Part shown: piece by piece, positions 53,414-62,855 of the stretch | Layout of the letters: the number at the start of each line of letters is the position of its first letter | Numbering within the stretch: the stretch's first letter is position 1 | Source: Photobacterium aphoticum | GTDB lineage: Bacteria; Pseudomonadota; Gammaproteobacteria; Enterobacterales; Vibrionaceae | Length of the DNA stretch: 64,000 nt | NCBI RefSeq assembly: GCF_001029435.1 | Contig: NZ_LDOV01000003.1 | Location: 1-64,000, forward strand | Direction of reading: 5' to 3' | Position numbers and translations under genes: made by a program | The notes under the pieces: model-generated | What the model saw: only the letters and a program-made list of their open reading frames with translations | The model's database searches: none | Told to the model about the DNA's origin: nothing

Positions 53414-54319
53414 ATGATTCAAGTAGTTGGTCATAAAAACCCAGATAGCGACAGCATCTGCTCTGCACTAGTTGGCGCAGAACTTCTAAAAGCACGCGGC
53501 CTAGAAGCGAAAGCGGTTCGTCAAGGCGAACTAAACCGTGAAACTCAGCACATCCTAGCGCAAGCGGGTGTTGAGCAGCCTGAAATGTGTACTGGCGTAG
53601 CTGGCGAGAAAATCTGGCTGGTTGACTACTCTGACCTAGCACAAGGTCCAGACGACATCGCTGACGCAGAAATCATGGGTATCGTTGACCACCACCGTCT
53701 AGGTGATGTAACCACCGTTAACCCACTAGAAGCATGGATCTGGCCTGTTGGTTGTACTTGTACCATCATGTTCAACCTGTTCAAGATGGAAAACGCAGAA
53801 ATCACTCGCCCACTAGCGGTACTGATGATGTCTGCAATCCTAAGCGACACTGTTGGTTTCGCTTCTCCAACTTGCACACAGAAAGACAAAGACGCTGTTG
53901 CTGAACTAGCGGTTATCGCTGACGTACAAGATCTTGATGCATTCATCAAAGATCTTCTGATCGCGAAAACTGACATCGAAGGTCTATCTGCAGCACAACT
54001 TGTTGAGAAAGATCTTAAAGCTTACCCATTCAACAACCGTGACGTTGTTGTAGGCCAGATCGAACTTGCTACTCTTGAGCAAGTTGACGGCATGATCGAC
54101 GCACTAGAAGCGGATCTACAGCGTCGTTGTGACGAAGAAGGTCTAGCAATGGCTGCGCTAATGCTGACTGACATCACTACAAGCACAACTCGCCTACTTT
54201 ACAAAGGTGAGTGGAATGCAACGCTTGATCAGTACGCTGAAAACGGCATGCTGATGATGCAAGACACGCTAAGCCGTAAGAAGCAAGGCTGGCCTTGGCT
54301 ACAAACTGTATTGGCATAA
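53414..54319 (+). CDS. ppaC: Manganese-dependent inorganic pyrophosphatase
   Basis: Family II pyrophosphatase of 301 residues, hydrolysing PPi. DHH-type metal ligands: H7, D11, D13 (GHKNPDSDS) and the D92-H93-H94 motif (GIVDHHR). C-terminal DHHA2 domain from about 195. Many CTA leucine codons suggest strong expression. Monocistronic with terminator. Confidence 0.95.
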   Translation: MIQVVGHKNPDSDSICSALVGAELLKARGLEAKAVRQGELNRETQHILAQAGVEQPEMCTGVAGEKIWLVDYSDLAQGPDDIADAEIMGIVDHHRLGDVTTVNPLEAWIWPVGCTCTIMFNLFKMENAEITRPLAVLMMSAILSDTVGFASPTCTQKDKDAVAELAVIADVQDLDAFIKDLLIAKTDIEGLSAAQLVEKDLKAYPFNNRDVVVGQIELATLEQVDGMIDALEADLQRRCDEEGLAMAALMLTDITTSTTRLLYKGEWNATLDQYAENGMLMMQDTLSRKKQGWPWLQTVLA

Positions 54320-54344
54320 TCGTCTATACCGTTTCAAGCTAACG

Positions 54345-54375
54345 AAAAAAGGAACGCACTGGCGTTCCTTTTTTA
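54345..54375. terminator. Terminator of ppaC and the patatin gene
   Basis: Stem AAAAAAGGAACGC with GCGTTCCTTTTTT, 4-base loop, between convergent genes. Confidence 0.93.
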
Positions 54376-54384
54376 TTTCTGCTC

Positions 54385-55575
54385 TCATCCCTGCCGCAAT
54401 GAGGTTGTCGCATTAAGCATGTCGGCAAAATGATTCACAAACTCACGACCAACCATTTTCCCTTCGCGATAATCCACTTCCAGATCGTCTTTATCACTGA
54501 GCAATGCGCGGCTACGCAGACTTTTCTCCGGTGCGATTTGAATCACCTTCAGTCCTGCGGGCGGTGACAGCATAAAATCATGTGCTTGTTGATATGTCAG
54601 ATAATAATGATTCAACATGTCGATGATTTCGCGGCTTTTGCTGTGACCCGTCAATGCCAGAAATCGCTCCACATTTTGCGCAGAAAGCAGTCGCCATCCC
54701 CAGGACTTGTCTGCCGATGTGCTGTCTTGCGCCATTGGGCTTTCGCTATCTGACTCATTCCAGGTCTGCTTCCACAAATCGAACTTACTGGTCAATTCAG
54801 TATGCAGCCCCCGTACACGTTCAATCGAGGTATTCCAACCGTAGCGTTCAATGTAATCGGGTAACACCGTCTCTATCTTCTGGCGCCAATCATTAAACGG
54901 ACTACTTTCATCCGGCATTGCGGGTTCGGTTCTCACCACCACCACCAAATCGGCCCCTCGGTACCACGCCTCTTTCACCGGAACCGCTGCACTCACCCCG
55001 CCATCGACCCAATCCAGATCATCAACAATCACCGGCTCGTTATAGATCACCGGAATCGCACAACTGGCACGCAACACTTCACACCAGTTGGCCTGGTACA
55101 TGGGCATGTAACTATCTTGCAAAGTATCTTTTCGGGTTGCGCATGCATAGGCTTCACGTTGCTGCAGCACTCGCCTTGCGGTGAAGACATCCAATGGGAG
55201 CGCCCCATGAGGTCTCACCGCCTCTAACGCCCAGTCCAGATTCATCGACTGCTGTTTACTGAGGTAATGGTAAAGGCTGAAAAATTCGTTTCGCGTGGTG
55301 TAATCCACAATGAATTGGTAGCCGAAACGGGGTTGTCGGCTAATAAACGATGAGAGATTGAGGGCACCGGCGGAGGTGCCGATATAAAGTTCAAACGGGT
55401 CAAACCCCGCTTCAAGGAAAGCGTCAAACACGCCAGCGGTAAAAATGCCTCGTTGCCCACCACCTTGGACGACGAGGGCAATTTTCATGCGCCGCGCGGC
55501 ACGTATCTGGTGTGAAAAGTGGCTGATCTGTGACAGATCAACCTCTTTTAAACTAAACGGCAAATGATTCATCAT
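54385..55575 (-). CDS. Patatin-like phospholipase
   Basis: A 396-residue patatin-family hydrolase. Oxyanion motif QGGGQRG at 38-43, nucleophile S68 in GTSAG, and catalytic aspartate D191 in DGG. No signal peptide, so cytosolic or membrane-associated. C-terminal extension of about 150 residues is not recognised. A second ATG at 55572 is equally possible. Related to YjjU-type proteins; substrate unknown. Confidence 0.88.
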   Translation of the reverse strand: MMNHLPFSLKEVDLSQISHFSHQIRAARRMKIALVVQGGGQRGIFTAGVFDAFLEAGFDPFELYIGTSAGALNLSSFISRQPRFGYQFIVDYTTRNEFFSLYHYLSKQQSMNLDWALEAVRPHGALPLDVFTARRVLQQREAYACATRKDTLQDSYMPMYQANWCEVLRASCAIPVIYNEPVIVDDLDWVDGGVSAAVPVKEAWYRGADLVVVVRTEPAMPDESSPFNDWRQKIETVLPDYIERYGWNTSIERVRGLHTELTSKFDLWKQTWNESDSESPMAQDSTSADKSWGWRLLSAQNVERFLALTGHSKSREIIDMLNHYYLTYQQAHDFMLSPPAGLKVIQIAPEKSLRSRALLSDKDDLEVDYREGKMVGREFVNHFADMLNATTSLRQG

Positions 55576-55680
55576 AGACCTGTCTCACCCACAATTGAGT
55601 TTTACTGCTGACAGAATACCGTCCCTAGCTGAACCGAACTGGAATTATTTGACGACTTTACATCACGTTAAGGTGGTCAC

Positions 55681-55770
55681 TTACATCGTGACGGAAATAA
55701 GACCGAAACTCATAATGACGACCATTACTGCGACTGCTGCAACAAGTGCTAATTTTAGATTATATTCCAT
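55681..55770 (-). CDS. 29-residue single-helix membrane peptide
   Basis: A short gene starting ATG 55770 and ending TAA 55681. AGGGGGTAAC directly before the ATG is a strong ribosome site. The peptide begins MEYNLKLALVAAV and continues as one hydrophobic helix to LISVTM, the layout of bacterial small membrane proteins such as regulators of transporters. It lies between the patatin gene and an outer-membrane protein gene, opposite in strand to the latter. I do not recognise a family. Confidence 0.6.
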   Translation of the reverse strand: MEYNLKLALVAAVAVMVVIMSFGLISVTM

Positions 55771-55919
55771 GTTACCCCCTTACCGCTGACAACCATTAAC
55801 AAATTGTTAACTCTATTTTAGGGAGACTTCAAGATTCTGGCTATTAAAAAAGCACTAATATCAGAATGATGTCACACTTGATATGCGTTAAGTTCCATTA
55901 GGGCTTTTGGGGAATACAT

Positions 55920-56510
55920 ATGAAATTAGGACACATTGCGGTGCTGGTAGGCGGTCTGCTTACCTGTGGTGCAGCTTGGGCTGAAAGCACCGTATATATC
56001 ACACCATATCTGGGTTACAGTTTTTCTAACTCCGTAACCGATGAAAATGATATTAAGATTGATACAGACAACGATGCCCATTATGCACTGGGACTGGAAA
56101 CCGATCTGTACAATGGGCGTGCAGGCTTATACATCAGCCATCAACCTAACACCGTAGAAGGTTTTGGTGACGGCTCATTCACCTACACTCACTTCCAAAG
56201 CTCATTGCGCTTCGAAACGTTTGAACGTCTAGATACGTATTTCGGGGCCAGTATGGGTGCCACCATTGTCGATGCAGACTGGACGGAAAATGATCTGTTC
56301 TTCTCAGCAGGTCTGCAGGGCGGTGCAGAGTACCAGATCTCAGACAATTTTTACTTTGTGGTCGAAGCACGTTGGCTCGGCAATTTAGTCGACAGTGATA
56401 CCATCACACGTTGTACGCTCCCTACTGGCACAGAGTCATGTAACATCAAAATTGACTCTAAGTGGCTGACACAGTTCCAAACCAATGTCGGGTTTACCAT
56501 CGCTTTCTAG
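55920..56510 (+). CDS. Outer-membrane beta-barrel protein
   Basis: A 196-residue protein with signal peptide ending AAWA before ESTVYITPYLGYSF. Alternating strands, terminal FTIAF with phenylalanine. A late cysteine pair (TRCTLPTG, TESCNIK) may form a loop disulfide. Eight-strand OmpA-like or OmpW-like barrel is likely. Function unknown. Confidence 0.8.
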   Translation: MKLGHIAVLVGGLLTCGAAWAESTVYITPYLGYSFSNSVTDENDIKIDTDNDAHYALGLETDLYNGRAGLYISHQPNTVEGFGDGSFTYTHFQSSLRFETFERLDTYFGASMGATIVDADWTENDLFFSAGLQGGAEYQISDNFYFVVEARWLGNLVDSDTITRCTLPTGTESCNIKIDSKWLTQFQTNVGFTIAF

Positions 56511-56538
56511 CACATCCTTTTATCCGATAGCACCCAAG

Positions 56539-56563
56539 GGCCAGATATACTGGCCTTTATTGT
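56539..56563 (+). terminator. Terminator of the outer-membrane protein gene
   Basis: Stem GGCCAG with CTGGCC, loop ATATA, then TTTATTGTTT. Confidence 0.65.
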
Positions 56564-56910
56564 TTCTGCGCTATTCCCTTTTAGCATCTCCTACCAGAAT
56601 CAGACTTTTCTTCGTGTAATTAAAAAAATATTTACACCATAAACATGCGCAAAATAGCAGCATATTTCACTCTTATAGCCGCCTGCCACTCTTTACGACA
56701 CTAAACTTTATAACAAAACACTCATTAAACACTTCTGTCACGATTTTACACAAAAACACACTCTATTGATTTACATCTGCACTATAGTTACTCTCGAGCA
56801 ATAAACTTGGTTTAACCTTTCAATAATATCGCCAAGTTACGTATTTTATTGGTGTTTTCATCTAGCAAACATAACTTTTACAGGGACTTGATTTACATAA
56901 GGAGATGTAT
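56564..56910. other. Gene-free stretch upstream of NSS gene
   Basis: AT-rich, no gene seen. Probably contains the NSS transporter promoter. Confidence 0.4.
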
Positions 56911-58398
56911 ATGAATCGAGAACAATGGGGCTCACGCGCAGGCTTCATCCTTGCTGCAGTGGGTTCAGCCATCGGATTGGGTAACATTTGGCGTTTCCCT
57001 TACATGGCATACGAAAACGGCGGTGGCGCATTTTTTATTCCCTACCTTTTTGCCATGATTACCGCCGGCATTCCTTTCATGATCATGGAGTTCAGCTTGG
57101 GGCATAAACTCCGTGGGGCGGCACCGCGTGCGTTTTCTAAACTTGGTACCAAATTCGAATGGCTGGGTTGGTTTCAGGTATCCATTGCGGCGATTATTGC
57201 CGTCTACTATGTGGCCATTATCGGTTGGGCGATTTCCTACCTGGGTATGGCTTTCACACAAAGCTGGGGCAGCGATACCAACGCCTTCTTCTTTAGCGAA
57301 TACCTTAAACTGGGTGAGAACAGTCCTTCTCAACTGGGTAGCCTGCAATTCCACATTGCCATTCCGATGACCATTGCGTGGGCAATCACCTTTGCCGCTA
57401 TCTTTACCGGGGTAAAAGGTGGCATTGAACGTGCCAGTAAGATCATGATGCCACTACTGTTTCTGATGGTATTGGGTTTCATTAGCCGCGTGGTCTTCTT
57501 GCCAGGGGCCATGGACGGTCTGAACTACCTGTTCCAGCCTGATTTCAGTAAAATTCTGGATGCGAAAGTGTGGTCAGCCGCTTATGGGCAAATCTTCTTC
57601 ACGCTCAGCGTGGGCTTTGCCATCATGATTGCTTACTCCAGCTACCTGCCAAAAAAATCAGACATCAATAACAACGCCTTCATGACGGTACTGATCAACT
57701 GTGGTTTCTCCATCATGGCGGGTGTGATGATCTTTGCGGTATTGGGCTACATGGCCCAAGAACAAGCCAAGCCTATTACCGAAGTGGTATCGGCAGGTGT
57801 AGGTCTGGCGTTTGTGACCATTCCGGCGGCGATTAACTTACTCCCTGCCCCGTTTATTCTGGGTCCACTGTTTTTCTTTGCACTGGTGGTGGCCGGTTTA
57901 AGTTCCCACATTTCGATTATCGAAGCGGTGACCTCTGCCATTATCGACAAACTGAATTGGACACGTAAGAAAGCAGCGGTGGTTGTCTGTGGTTTGGGTT
58001 ACCTGGTGTCGATGGCCTTTGCAACTAATGGCGGCCTGTTACTGCTGGATTTGGTGGACTACTTCATTAACAACATCGCACTGTTAGCCAGCTGTCTGAT
58101 TGAAATTGCGATCATTGCCTGGCTACTGAAAGTGTCTGACATTCGCCAATACGTGAATGAGCGTTCGGAATTTAGCATCGGCAAATGGTTTGAGGTATGT
58201 CTGCGCTTCCTGAGCCCTGCCATGCTTGCAGTGATTGTCACAACGAACTTGATCAACACCTTTAATGAAGGCTATGGCGGCTATGATCACTCTGATCTGC
58301 TAATGCTCGGCTGGGGCTTGGTGGGTGCGATGTTACTCCTTGCCATCATTATCAATATCACCTCGAAGAGCCAACCCCATCAGGAGGCAAAACTATGA
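56911..58398 (+). CDS. Sodium-dependent NSS-family amino acid transporter
   Basis: A 495-residue SLC6/LeuT-like symporter with about 12 helices. The family opening WGSRAGFILAAVGSAIGLGNIWRFPY carries the Na+ and substrate residues of helix 1. Start taken at ATG 56911, six bases after AAGGAG; an ATG at 56905 is too close. It overlaps a 32-residue partner by four bases (ATGA), as in methionine/alanine importers such as MetP-MetS. Confidence 0.93.
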   Translation: MNREQWGSRAGFILAAVGSAIGLGNIWRFPYMAYENGGGAFFIPYLFAMITAGIPFMIMEFSLGHKLRGAAPRAFSKLGTKFEWLGWFQVSIAAIIAVYYVAIIGWAISYLGMAFTQSWGSDTNAFFFSEYLKLGENSPSQLGSLQFHIAIPMTIAWAITFAAIFTGVKGGIERASKIMMPLLFLMVLGFISRVVFLPGAMDGLNYLFQPDFSKILDAKVWSAAYGQIFFTLSVGFAIMIAYSSYLPKKSDINNNAFMTVLINCGFSIMAGVMIFAVLGYMAQEQAKPITEVVSAGVGLAFVTIPAAINLLPAPFILGPLFFFALVVAGLSSHISIIEAVTSAIIDKLNWTRKKAAVVVCGLGYLVSMAFATNGGLLLLDLVDYFINNIALLASCLIEIAIIAWLLKVSDIRQYVNERSEFSIGKWFEVCLRFLSPAMLAVIVTTNLINTFNEGYGGYDHSDLLMLGWGLVGAMLLLAIIINITSKSQPHQEAKL

Positions 58399-58493
58399 GT
58401 ATCGGTGCCATTATCATGCTGCTGTTCGGCTTTGGGATCACATGGGGCGGTGCCGCTTACTGTATCTCTATCGCGATGAACAAAGATCAGTAA
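58395..58493 (+). CDS. NSS transporter small subunit (MetS-like)
   Basis: A 32-residue single-helix protein, start MSIGAIIMLLFGFGITWGG. It overlaps the NSS gene and has GGAGG upstream. The family partner MetS is needed for methionine and alanine uptake in Corynebacterium; the same role is inferred. Confidence 0.9.
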   Translation: MSIGAIIMLLFGFGITWGGAAYCISIAMNKDQ

Positions 58494-58543
58494 CACGGAA
58501 AAGTTATTGGTTGCCTCTACGATAAAGAGGCGATAAATCACGG

Positions 58544-58567
58544 GAGGGGCATGTCGCCCCTCTTTTT
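58544..58567 (+). terminator. Terminator of the NSS operon
   Basis: Stem GAGGGGC with GCCCCTC, 5-base loop, followed by TTTTTATT. Confidence 0.88.
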
Positions 58568-58826
58568 ATTGCCTCTTCTTTACCCTTGGTTTTTATTCCT
58601 TTGTCTTTATGACGCTTAACGCGAAGACAACCTCATGCCGTCGTAAATCACACCAACCCTGTCAGCGAATGTTAGCGAAGCCATAGCATTATCGTTAACA
58701 ATCAAGCAATTTAGCAAAGTTTCATTTTCCTTATTGCAATCATCCCGTTACAATCTTCAGCAGATGACTCTCAGCGTCTCGATATCGTGCTTTGCGTCTC
58801 CCACTATTTTCAAGCAAGGATCTGCC

Positions 58827-59354
58827 ATGAAGTTAGCTGCATTCATACTCACCGTCACCACACTTTCAAGCTCTGCATTCGCCAGCACGCCACCGAGCAC
58901 AACCACACAATGTGAAAGTGATAAGTACCACCAATATGTCGATGCATCACTGAATTGGTACCAGCAACTGGTCACACTGTCTGTTGCCAAAGATCCACAA
59001 CTGAAAGACGTCGGCGACTGGTTTTTAGCCGGCCGTGAGCACCACTTCCATTTCAACCGCGATGCCGTGGACTGGTATCTGGCCAATGACAAAGACAAAT
59101 TACAACTGGCACTGCCGGTAGAGTCTTGGTTGAACTTAAACCAAGCCGATATCAAAGAGCTCGCGTCACAACCGACGGCACTGGGGCAAGCCGCTAAACT
59201 GGCGTTTAATGATCGCCAAAGCAAGCCACATCCGAAAAATTACGCGCTGCGCAGTGCCTTTGCTGAACTGCTGACTCACCCCGCGCAGATCGAAAAACCA
59301 CTTAATGCGTACAATGAAAAAATGAATGCGATCAGCGCTATTCAGTGTCAATAA
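58827..59354 (+). CDS. Secreted protein, unknown function
   Basis: A 175-residue protein. ATG 58827 follows AAGGA and opens signal peptide MKLAAFILTVTTLSSSAFA. Mature part is helical with DVGDWFLAGREHHFHFNRDAVDWYL and two cysteines near the ends (TTQCESD, AIQCQ) that may pair. Not recognised. It lies 64 bases before a DUF2860 gene and may share its transcript. Confidence 0.72.
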   Translation: MKLAAFILTVTTLSSSAFASTPPSTTTQCESDKYHQYVDASLNWYQQLVTLSVAKDPQLKDVGDWFLAGREHHFHFNRDAVDWYLANDKDKLQLALPVESWLNLNQADIKELASQPTALGQAAKLAFNDRQSKPHPKNYALRSAFAELLTHPAQIEKPLNAYNEKMNAISAIQCQ

Positions 59355-59418
59355 TCTCGTATGACACGGTGCTGGCGGGCCTTCAATCACACGTCGCACC
59401 TCAGGGAAGGAAAAACGC

Positions 59419-60414
59419 ATGGATAATCGTTCACTCACCACATGCTCAGTCGCGCTTATAACCTGTGTATTTGCAGCATCAGCGCAGGCAAATCAGCCAA
59501 GACCGTGGCAGCCCGGTTTCGGGTTAGATGTGTCTTTATTGGTGGGATATACCCAGAGTCACTCGCAATTTAACACTGACAATACGGTGACACCGGATCT
59601 TGACCGTAAAGGCGATAAACAAAATGGTGCGCTCATCGCCCCTTTGGGTACAGTGAGTTACACCAATGAGGCGATGGATCAGCAAATCTACTTTGGTACC
59701 AGTCGATCTGATCTGGCATTAGGACGTTTTCATGTCGAGCTCGGTTATAAATACCGTCTGTCACCGCGCAGTGCGCTCACCGTCAGTTATGTCCCGGGGT
59801 TAATGGACAGTGAAACGTGGCAGGATCCCTATCTGGCCAATCAACCCCGCGAAGAAACCGACAGTAAAATCCGTGGTTTACGTTTTCAGTATGACGGCAT
59901 CATGAATAGCCCTTTCTCACTGGAAGTATCCTTTGGTTCACAAGATATTGATAACGAACAAAGTGGTACAGCCCTGTTGACGCCAGAAGAACAAGCTGAA
60001 ATGCGCCGTGACAGCGACATTTATTACACCCAGCTTAGCTATTTCAAACCGCTGAATCGTGCCCAATTCTTACGTTTTGCGGGCAGTTATACCCGTCTAG
60101 ATGCTAAAGGCAACGCCATGTCGAGCGACGGTTATGGTGCGGAGTTTGGTTTGATCCAAATGCTGGACAGTTCCAGCCTTGCGCTGACCTTTAGCTACGA
60201 TCGCGTTAACTTTGACGGTGAGAATCCGGTCTTTGATCGCACACAGAAAGACGACCGCTGGGGTGTGTTCTTGGCCTATGAATACAATGCCCCGTTTGAC
60301 TGGAAAGATTGGGGGTTTGTCTCACTTTTAGGCTATAACCAAAGTCAATCGAACATCCGTTTTTATGATGAGGACAACGTGTTGATCAGTGCCGGCATGA
60401 ACTACCGATTTTAA
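59419..60414 (+). CDS. DUF2860-family outer-membrane protein
   Basis: A 331-residue protein with signal peptide ending SAQA. DUF2860 features are a beta-barrel pattern with aromatic strand ends and terminal GMNYRF. The family occurs in Vibrionaceae; role unknown, probably porin-like. Downstream of the secreted protein gene and 74 bases before panP. Confidence 0.82.
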   Translation: MDNRSLTTCSVALITCVFAASAQANQPRPWQPGFGLDVSLLVGYTQSHSQFNTDNTVTPDLDRKGDKQNGALIAPLGTVSYTNEAMDQQIYFGTSRSDLALGRFHVELGYKYRLSPRSALTVSYVPGLMDSETWQDPYLANQPREETDSKIRGLRFQYDGIMNSPFSLEVSFGSQDIDNEQSGTALLTPEEQAEMRRDSDIYYTQLSYFKPLNRAQFLRFAGSYTRLDAKGNAMSSDGYGAEFGLIQMLDSSSLALTFSYDRVNFDGENPVFDRTQKDDRWGVFLAYEYNAPFDWKDWGFVSLLGYNQSQSNIRFYDEDNVLISAGMNYRF

Positions 60415-60488
60415 TTTTTTTCGACAGCGACAAAAAATTGAATTAAATTAGCAACAATTTGCCGATAAAGTGACACGTTATTAAGGTT

Positions 60489-62150
60489 ATGGCAGTCGTG
60501 GATTTAAAAAAAGCGGATGCGACGCAAGCGTCTTTGCATCGCATCTTTACTGTGCCGGAAGCACCCGACTCAACATTGGGTCGTATTGAAAAAGAGATCT
60601 CTGAAAACCTCAATGTGTTTTTACAAACACACATTGCGGCCAGAGAAAAACCACTCGCAGAAATCGAAAAGGACTTCTCATCAGCAGCACTGCCAGAGAA
60701 CCCCACTTTCGTTTCTGATCACACCCACTTTCTTTTAAACAAGTTAGTGGCGCAGTCGGTGCATACTTCAGCACCGACCTTCATTGGACACATGACATCA
60801 GCCCTTCCCTATTTTCTGATGCCGCTGTCTAAAATCATGATCGCACTCAACCAGAATCTGGTGAAAATTGAAACCTCCAAAGCCTTTACGCCCCTTGAGC
60901 GTCAGGTTTTAGGGATGTTGCATAACTTGATTTATGATGAGCCAGAGCCGTTTTATGATCGCTGGATGCACAGTGCCAACCACTCGTTGGGCGCATTTTG
61001 CTCCGGTGGCACCGTGGCTAACATCACCGCGTTGTGGGTTGCACGCAATAATGCCCTCAAGCCTGACGGCGCATTTCGGGGAGTTGCTCAAGAGGGCCTA
61101 TTCCGTGCCATGAAACACTATGGCTACGAAGATTTAGCGGTATTAGTCTCAGAACGTGGTCATTACTCACTGAAAAAAGCCGCCGATGTACTCGGCATTG
61201 GCCGTGACAGTTTGATCCCGATAAAAACAGACAACAATAACCGTGTTGTTGTGTCAGAGATGAAGGCCAAGCTCGATGAGTTGAAGGCAAAGAATATCAA
61301 ACCTTTTGCCATTATCGGGGTTGCGGGCACCACCGAAACCGGCACCATCGATCCCCTGTCAGAATTGGCCGACTTGGCACACGCCTATGGGTGCCATTTC
61401 CATGTGGATGCGGCTTGGGGTGGCGCGACACTCATGTCGAACAAGTATCGTCATTTATTGAACGGGATCGAACGGGCAGACTCAGTCACCATTGATGCGC
61501 ACAAACAATTGTATGTGCCGATGGGTGCCGGCATGGTGATATTCAAAAACCCAGCCTTGATGACGGCGATTGAGCATCATGCCGAATATATTTTACGTAA
61601 AGGCTCAAAAGACTTAGGCAGCCACACGCTAGAAGGCTCGCGCAGTGGCATGGCGATGTTGTTGTACGCCAGCTTAAATATCATCAGCCGTCAGGGCTAT
61701 GAAATGCTGATCAACAACAGCATCGAAAAAGCCCACTATTTTGCCGGACTGATCGATGCGCACCCTGAGTTTGAATTGGTCACCCACCCAGAGCTGTGCC
61801 TGCTGACTTACCGTTATGTACCAGCTCGTACACAGCAAGCATTAACGCTCGCGACAGCGGATGAGCGAGAAACCTTGCTGGCCGCATTGGATGACCTCAC
61901 TCAGTTCATCCAAAAGCGTCAACGCGAGTCGGGTAAGTCATTTGTCTCTCGAACCCGTATCACGCCAGAGAAATGGGATCGCCGCTTAACTACAGTATTT
62001 CGTGTGGTTTTGGCCAACCCACTCACAACCGAAAACATCCTTCAAGATGTACTGGCTGAGCAGGTAGAAATTGCAAAACAAAGCATTATCAGCTCACCGC
62101 AGATCCGCACGCTGACAGACCATATTCTTACCCGCCATAATACCGAGTAA
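60489..62150 (+). CDS. panP: PLP-dependent aspartate 1-decarboxylase (PanP-type)
   Basis: Group II decarboxylase of 553 residues, related to glutamate decarboxylases. The PLP lysine is K339 in DAHKQLYVPMG, and HVDAAWGGA binds cofactor. PanP in Vibrio makes beta-alanine for coenzyme A in place of PanD; assignment rests on length and overall sequence, and a glutamate decarboxylase activity cannot be excluded. AAGG precedes the ATG. A terminator follows. Confidence 0.85.
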   Translation: MAVVDLKKADATQASLHRIFTVPEAPDSTLGRIEKEISENLNVFLQTHIAAREKPLAEIEKDFSSAALPENPTFVSDHTHFLLNKLVAQSVHTSAPTFIGHMTSALPYFLMPLSKIMIALNQNLVKIETSKAFTPLERQVLGMLHNLIYDEPEPFYDRWMHSANHSLGAFCSGGTVANITALWVARNNALKPDGAFRGVAQEGLFRAMKHYGYEDLAVLVSERGHYSLKKAADVLGIGRDSLIPIKTDNNNRVVVSEMKAKLDELKAKNIKPFAIIGVAGTTETGTIDPLSELADLAHAYGCHFHVDAAWGGATLMSNKYRHLLNGIERADSVTIDAHKQLYVPMGAGMVIFKNPALMTAIEHHAEYILRKGSKDLGSHTLEGSRSGMAMLLYASLNIISRQGYEMLINNSIEKAHYFAGLIDAHPEFELVTHPELCLLTYRYVPARTQQALTLATADERETLLAALDDLTQFIQKRQRESGKSFVSRTRITPEKWDRRLTTVFRVVLANPLTTENILQDVLAEQVEIAKQSIISSPQIRTLTDHILTRHNTE

Positions 62151-62164
62151 TCCCCCTTCTTTTT

Positions 62165-62189
62165 AGCCCGGTTTAACCGGGCTTTTTTA
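62165..62189 (+). terminator. Terminator of panP
   Basis: Stem AGCCCGG with CCGGGCT and a T run, 14 bases after the stop. Confidence 0.9.
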
Positions 62190-62775
62190 TCACTTTTGGC
62201 CACTATGATGTAAAAAGCAATCATTCTCTATAAAAATAAATGTCGCTTGAAAGAAGCAAAAAGAAGGCAAAGTGAGGGGCTAAATTGATGGCGTCTAACT
62301 CCCCATTTTAAGGGCTTTTTTTGAAGAATTTCGGCCTTTGTGGCAAGAAAAAACCGCGCCACAAGCTGTGAATAGAATATGTAAATTGAAAAAAGTATGG
62401 ATTTTCAGCAACCGTGTGAGCACTGTTTCGTCAAGTGATGACCCATCAGGATGTGACTAGGGACACATTTTGTGTTCACAAGGCATTTATATCCCTTGAG
62501 AACCCGATAAATTCATTTGCCGCTTCAAATTGTTCGCTCAATTTACAACCAGCCAATTGTGCAATTAATCGGCAAACAGTATTTTCATGGGCATTTTTCG
62601 CATTCAAAAACGCGCCGATCGCTGTTCAAAATTCCAGCACGAAGACGTAAAAGTCATAAATAGACCGTAAAAATCACAAGAAATGACAAAGAAAAACGGC
62701 TAGAAACACGTTTCCGCTATTAACATCCCCTCATTTTTCTTGATCAATATCAACAAAAGCGCCGATTGGCAGATA
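62190..62775. other. Gene-free stretch between panP and torR
   Basis: No convincing protein gene. It holds a hairpin TGTGGC/GCCACA at about 62338-62362, the repeat TTGTG-TT-CACAA near 62470, and the FNR-like site listed next. Confidence 0.5.
62740..62753. promoter_or_regulatory. Perfect FNR-type binding site
   Basis: TTGATCAATATCAA, exact match to TTGAT-N4-ATCAA. No gene starts within 100 bases on either strand. Confidence 0.65.
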
Positions 62776-62808
62776 CAAAAAAGGCTGATACTCAACGAAT
62801 ATCAGCCT
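62776..62808 (-). terminator. Terminator of torR
   Basis: Stem AGGCTGATA with TATCAGCCT, 9-base loop, minus-strand T run, about 50 bases after torR. Confidence 0.85.
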
Positions 62809-62855
62809 AATTATGACAAATTATGACAATCGCTCAATGGCGATTATGAGAGGAA

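Noticed and set aside
62435..62650. Plus-strand open frame of 71 codons between panP and torR
   Set aside because: No ribosome site, no recognisable domain, AT-rich non-coding composition.
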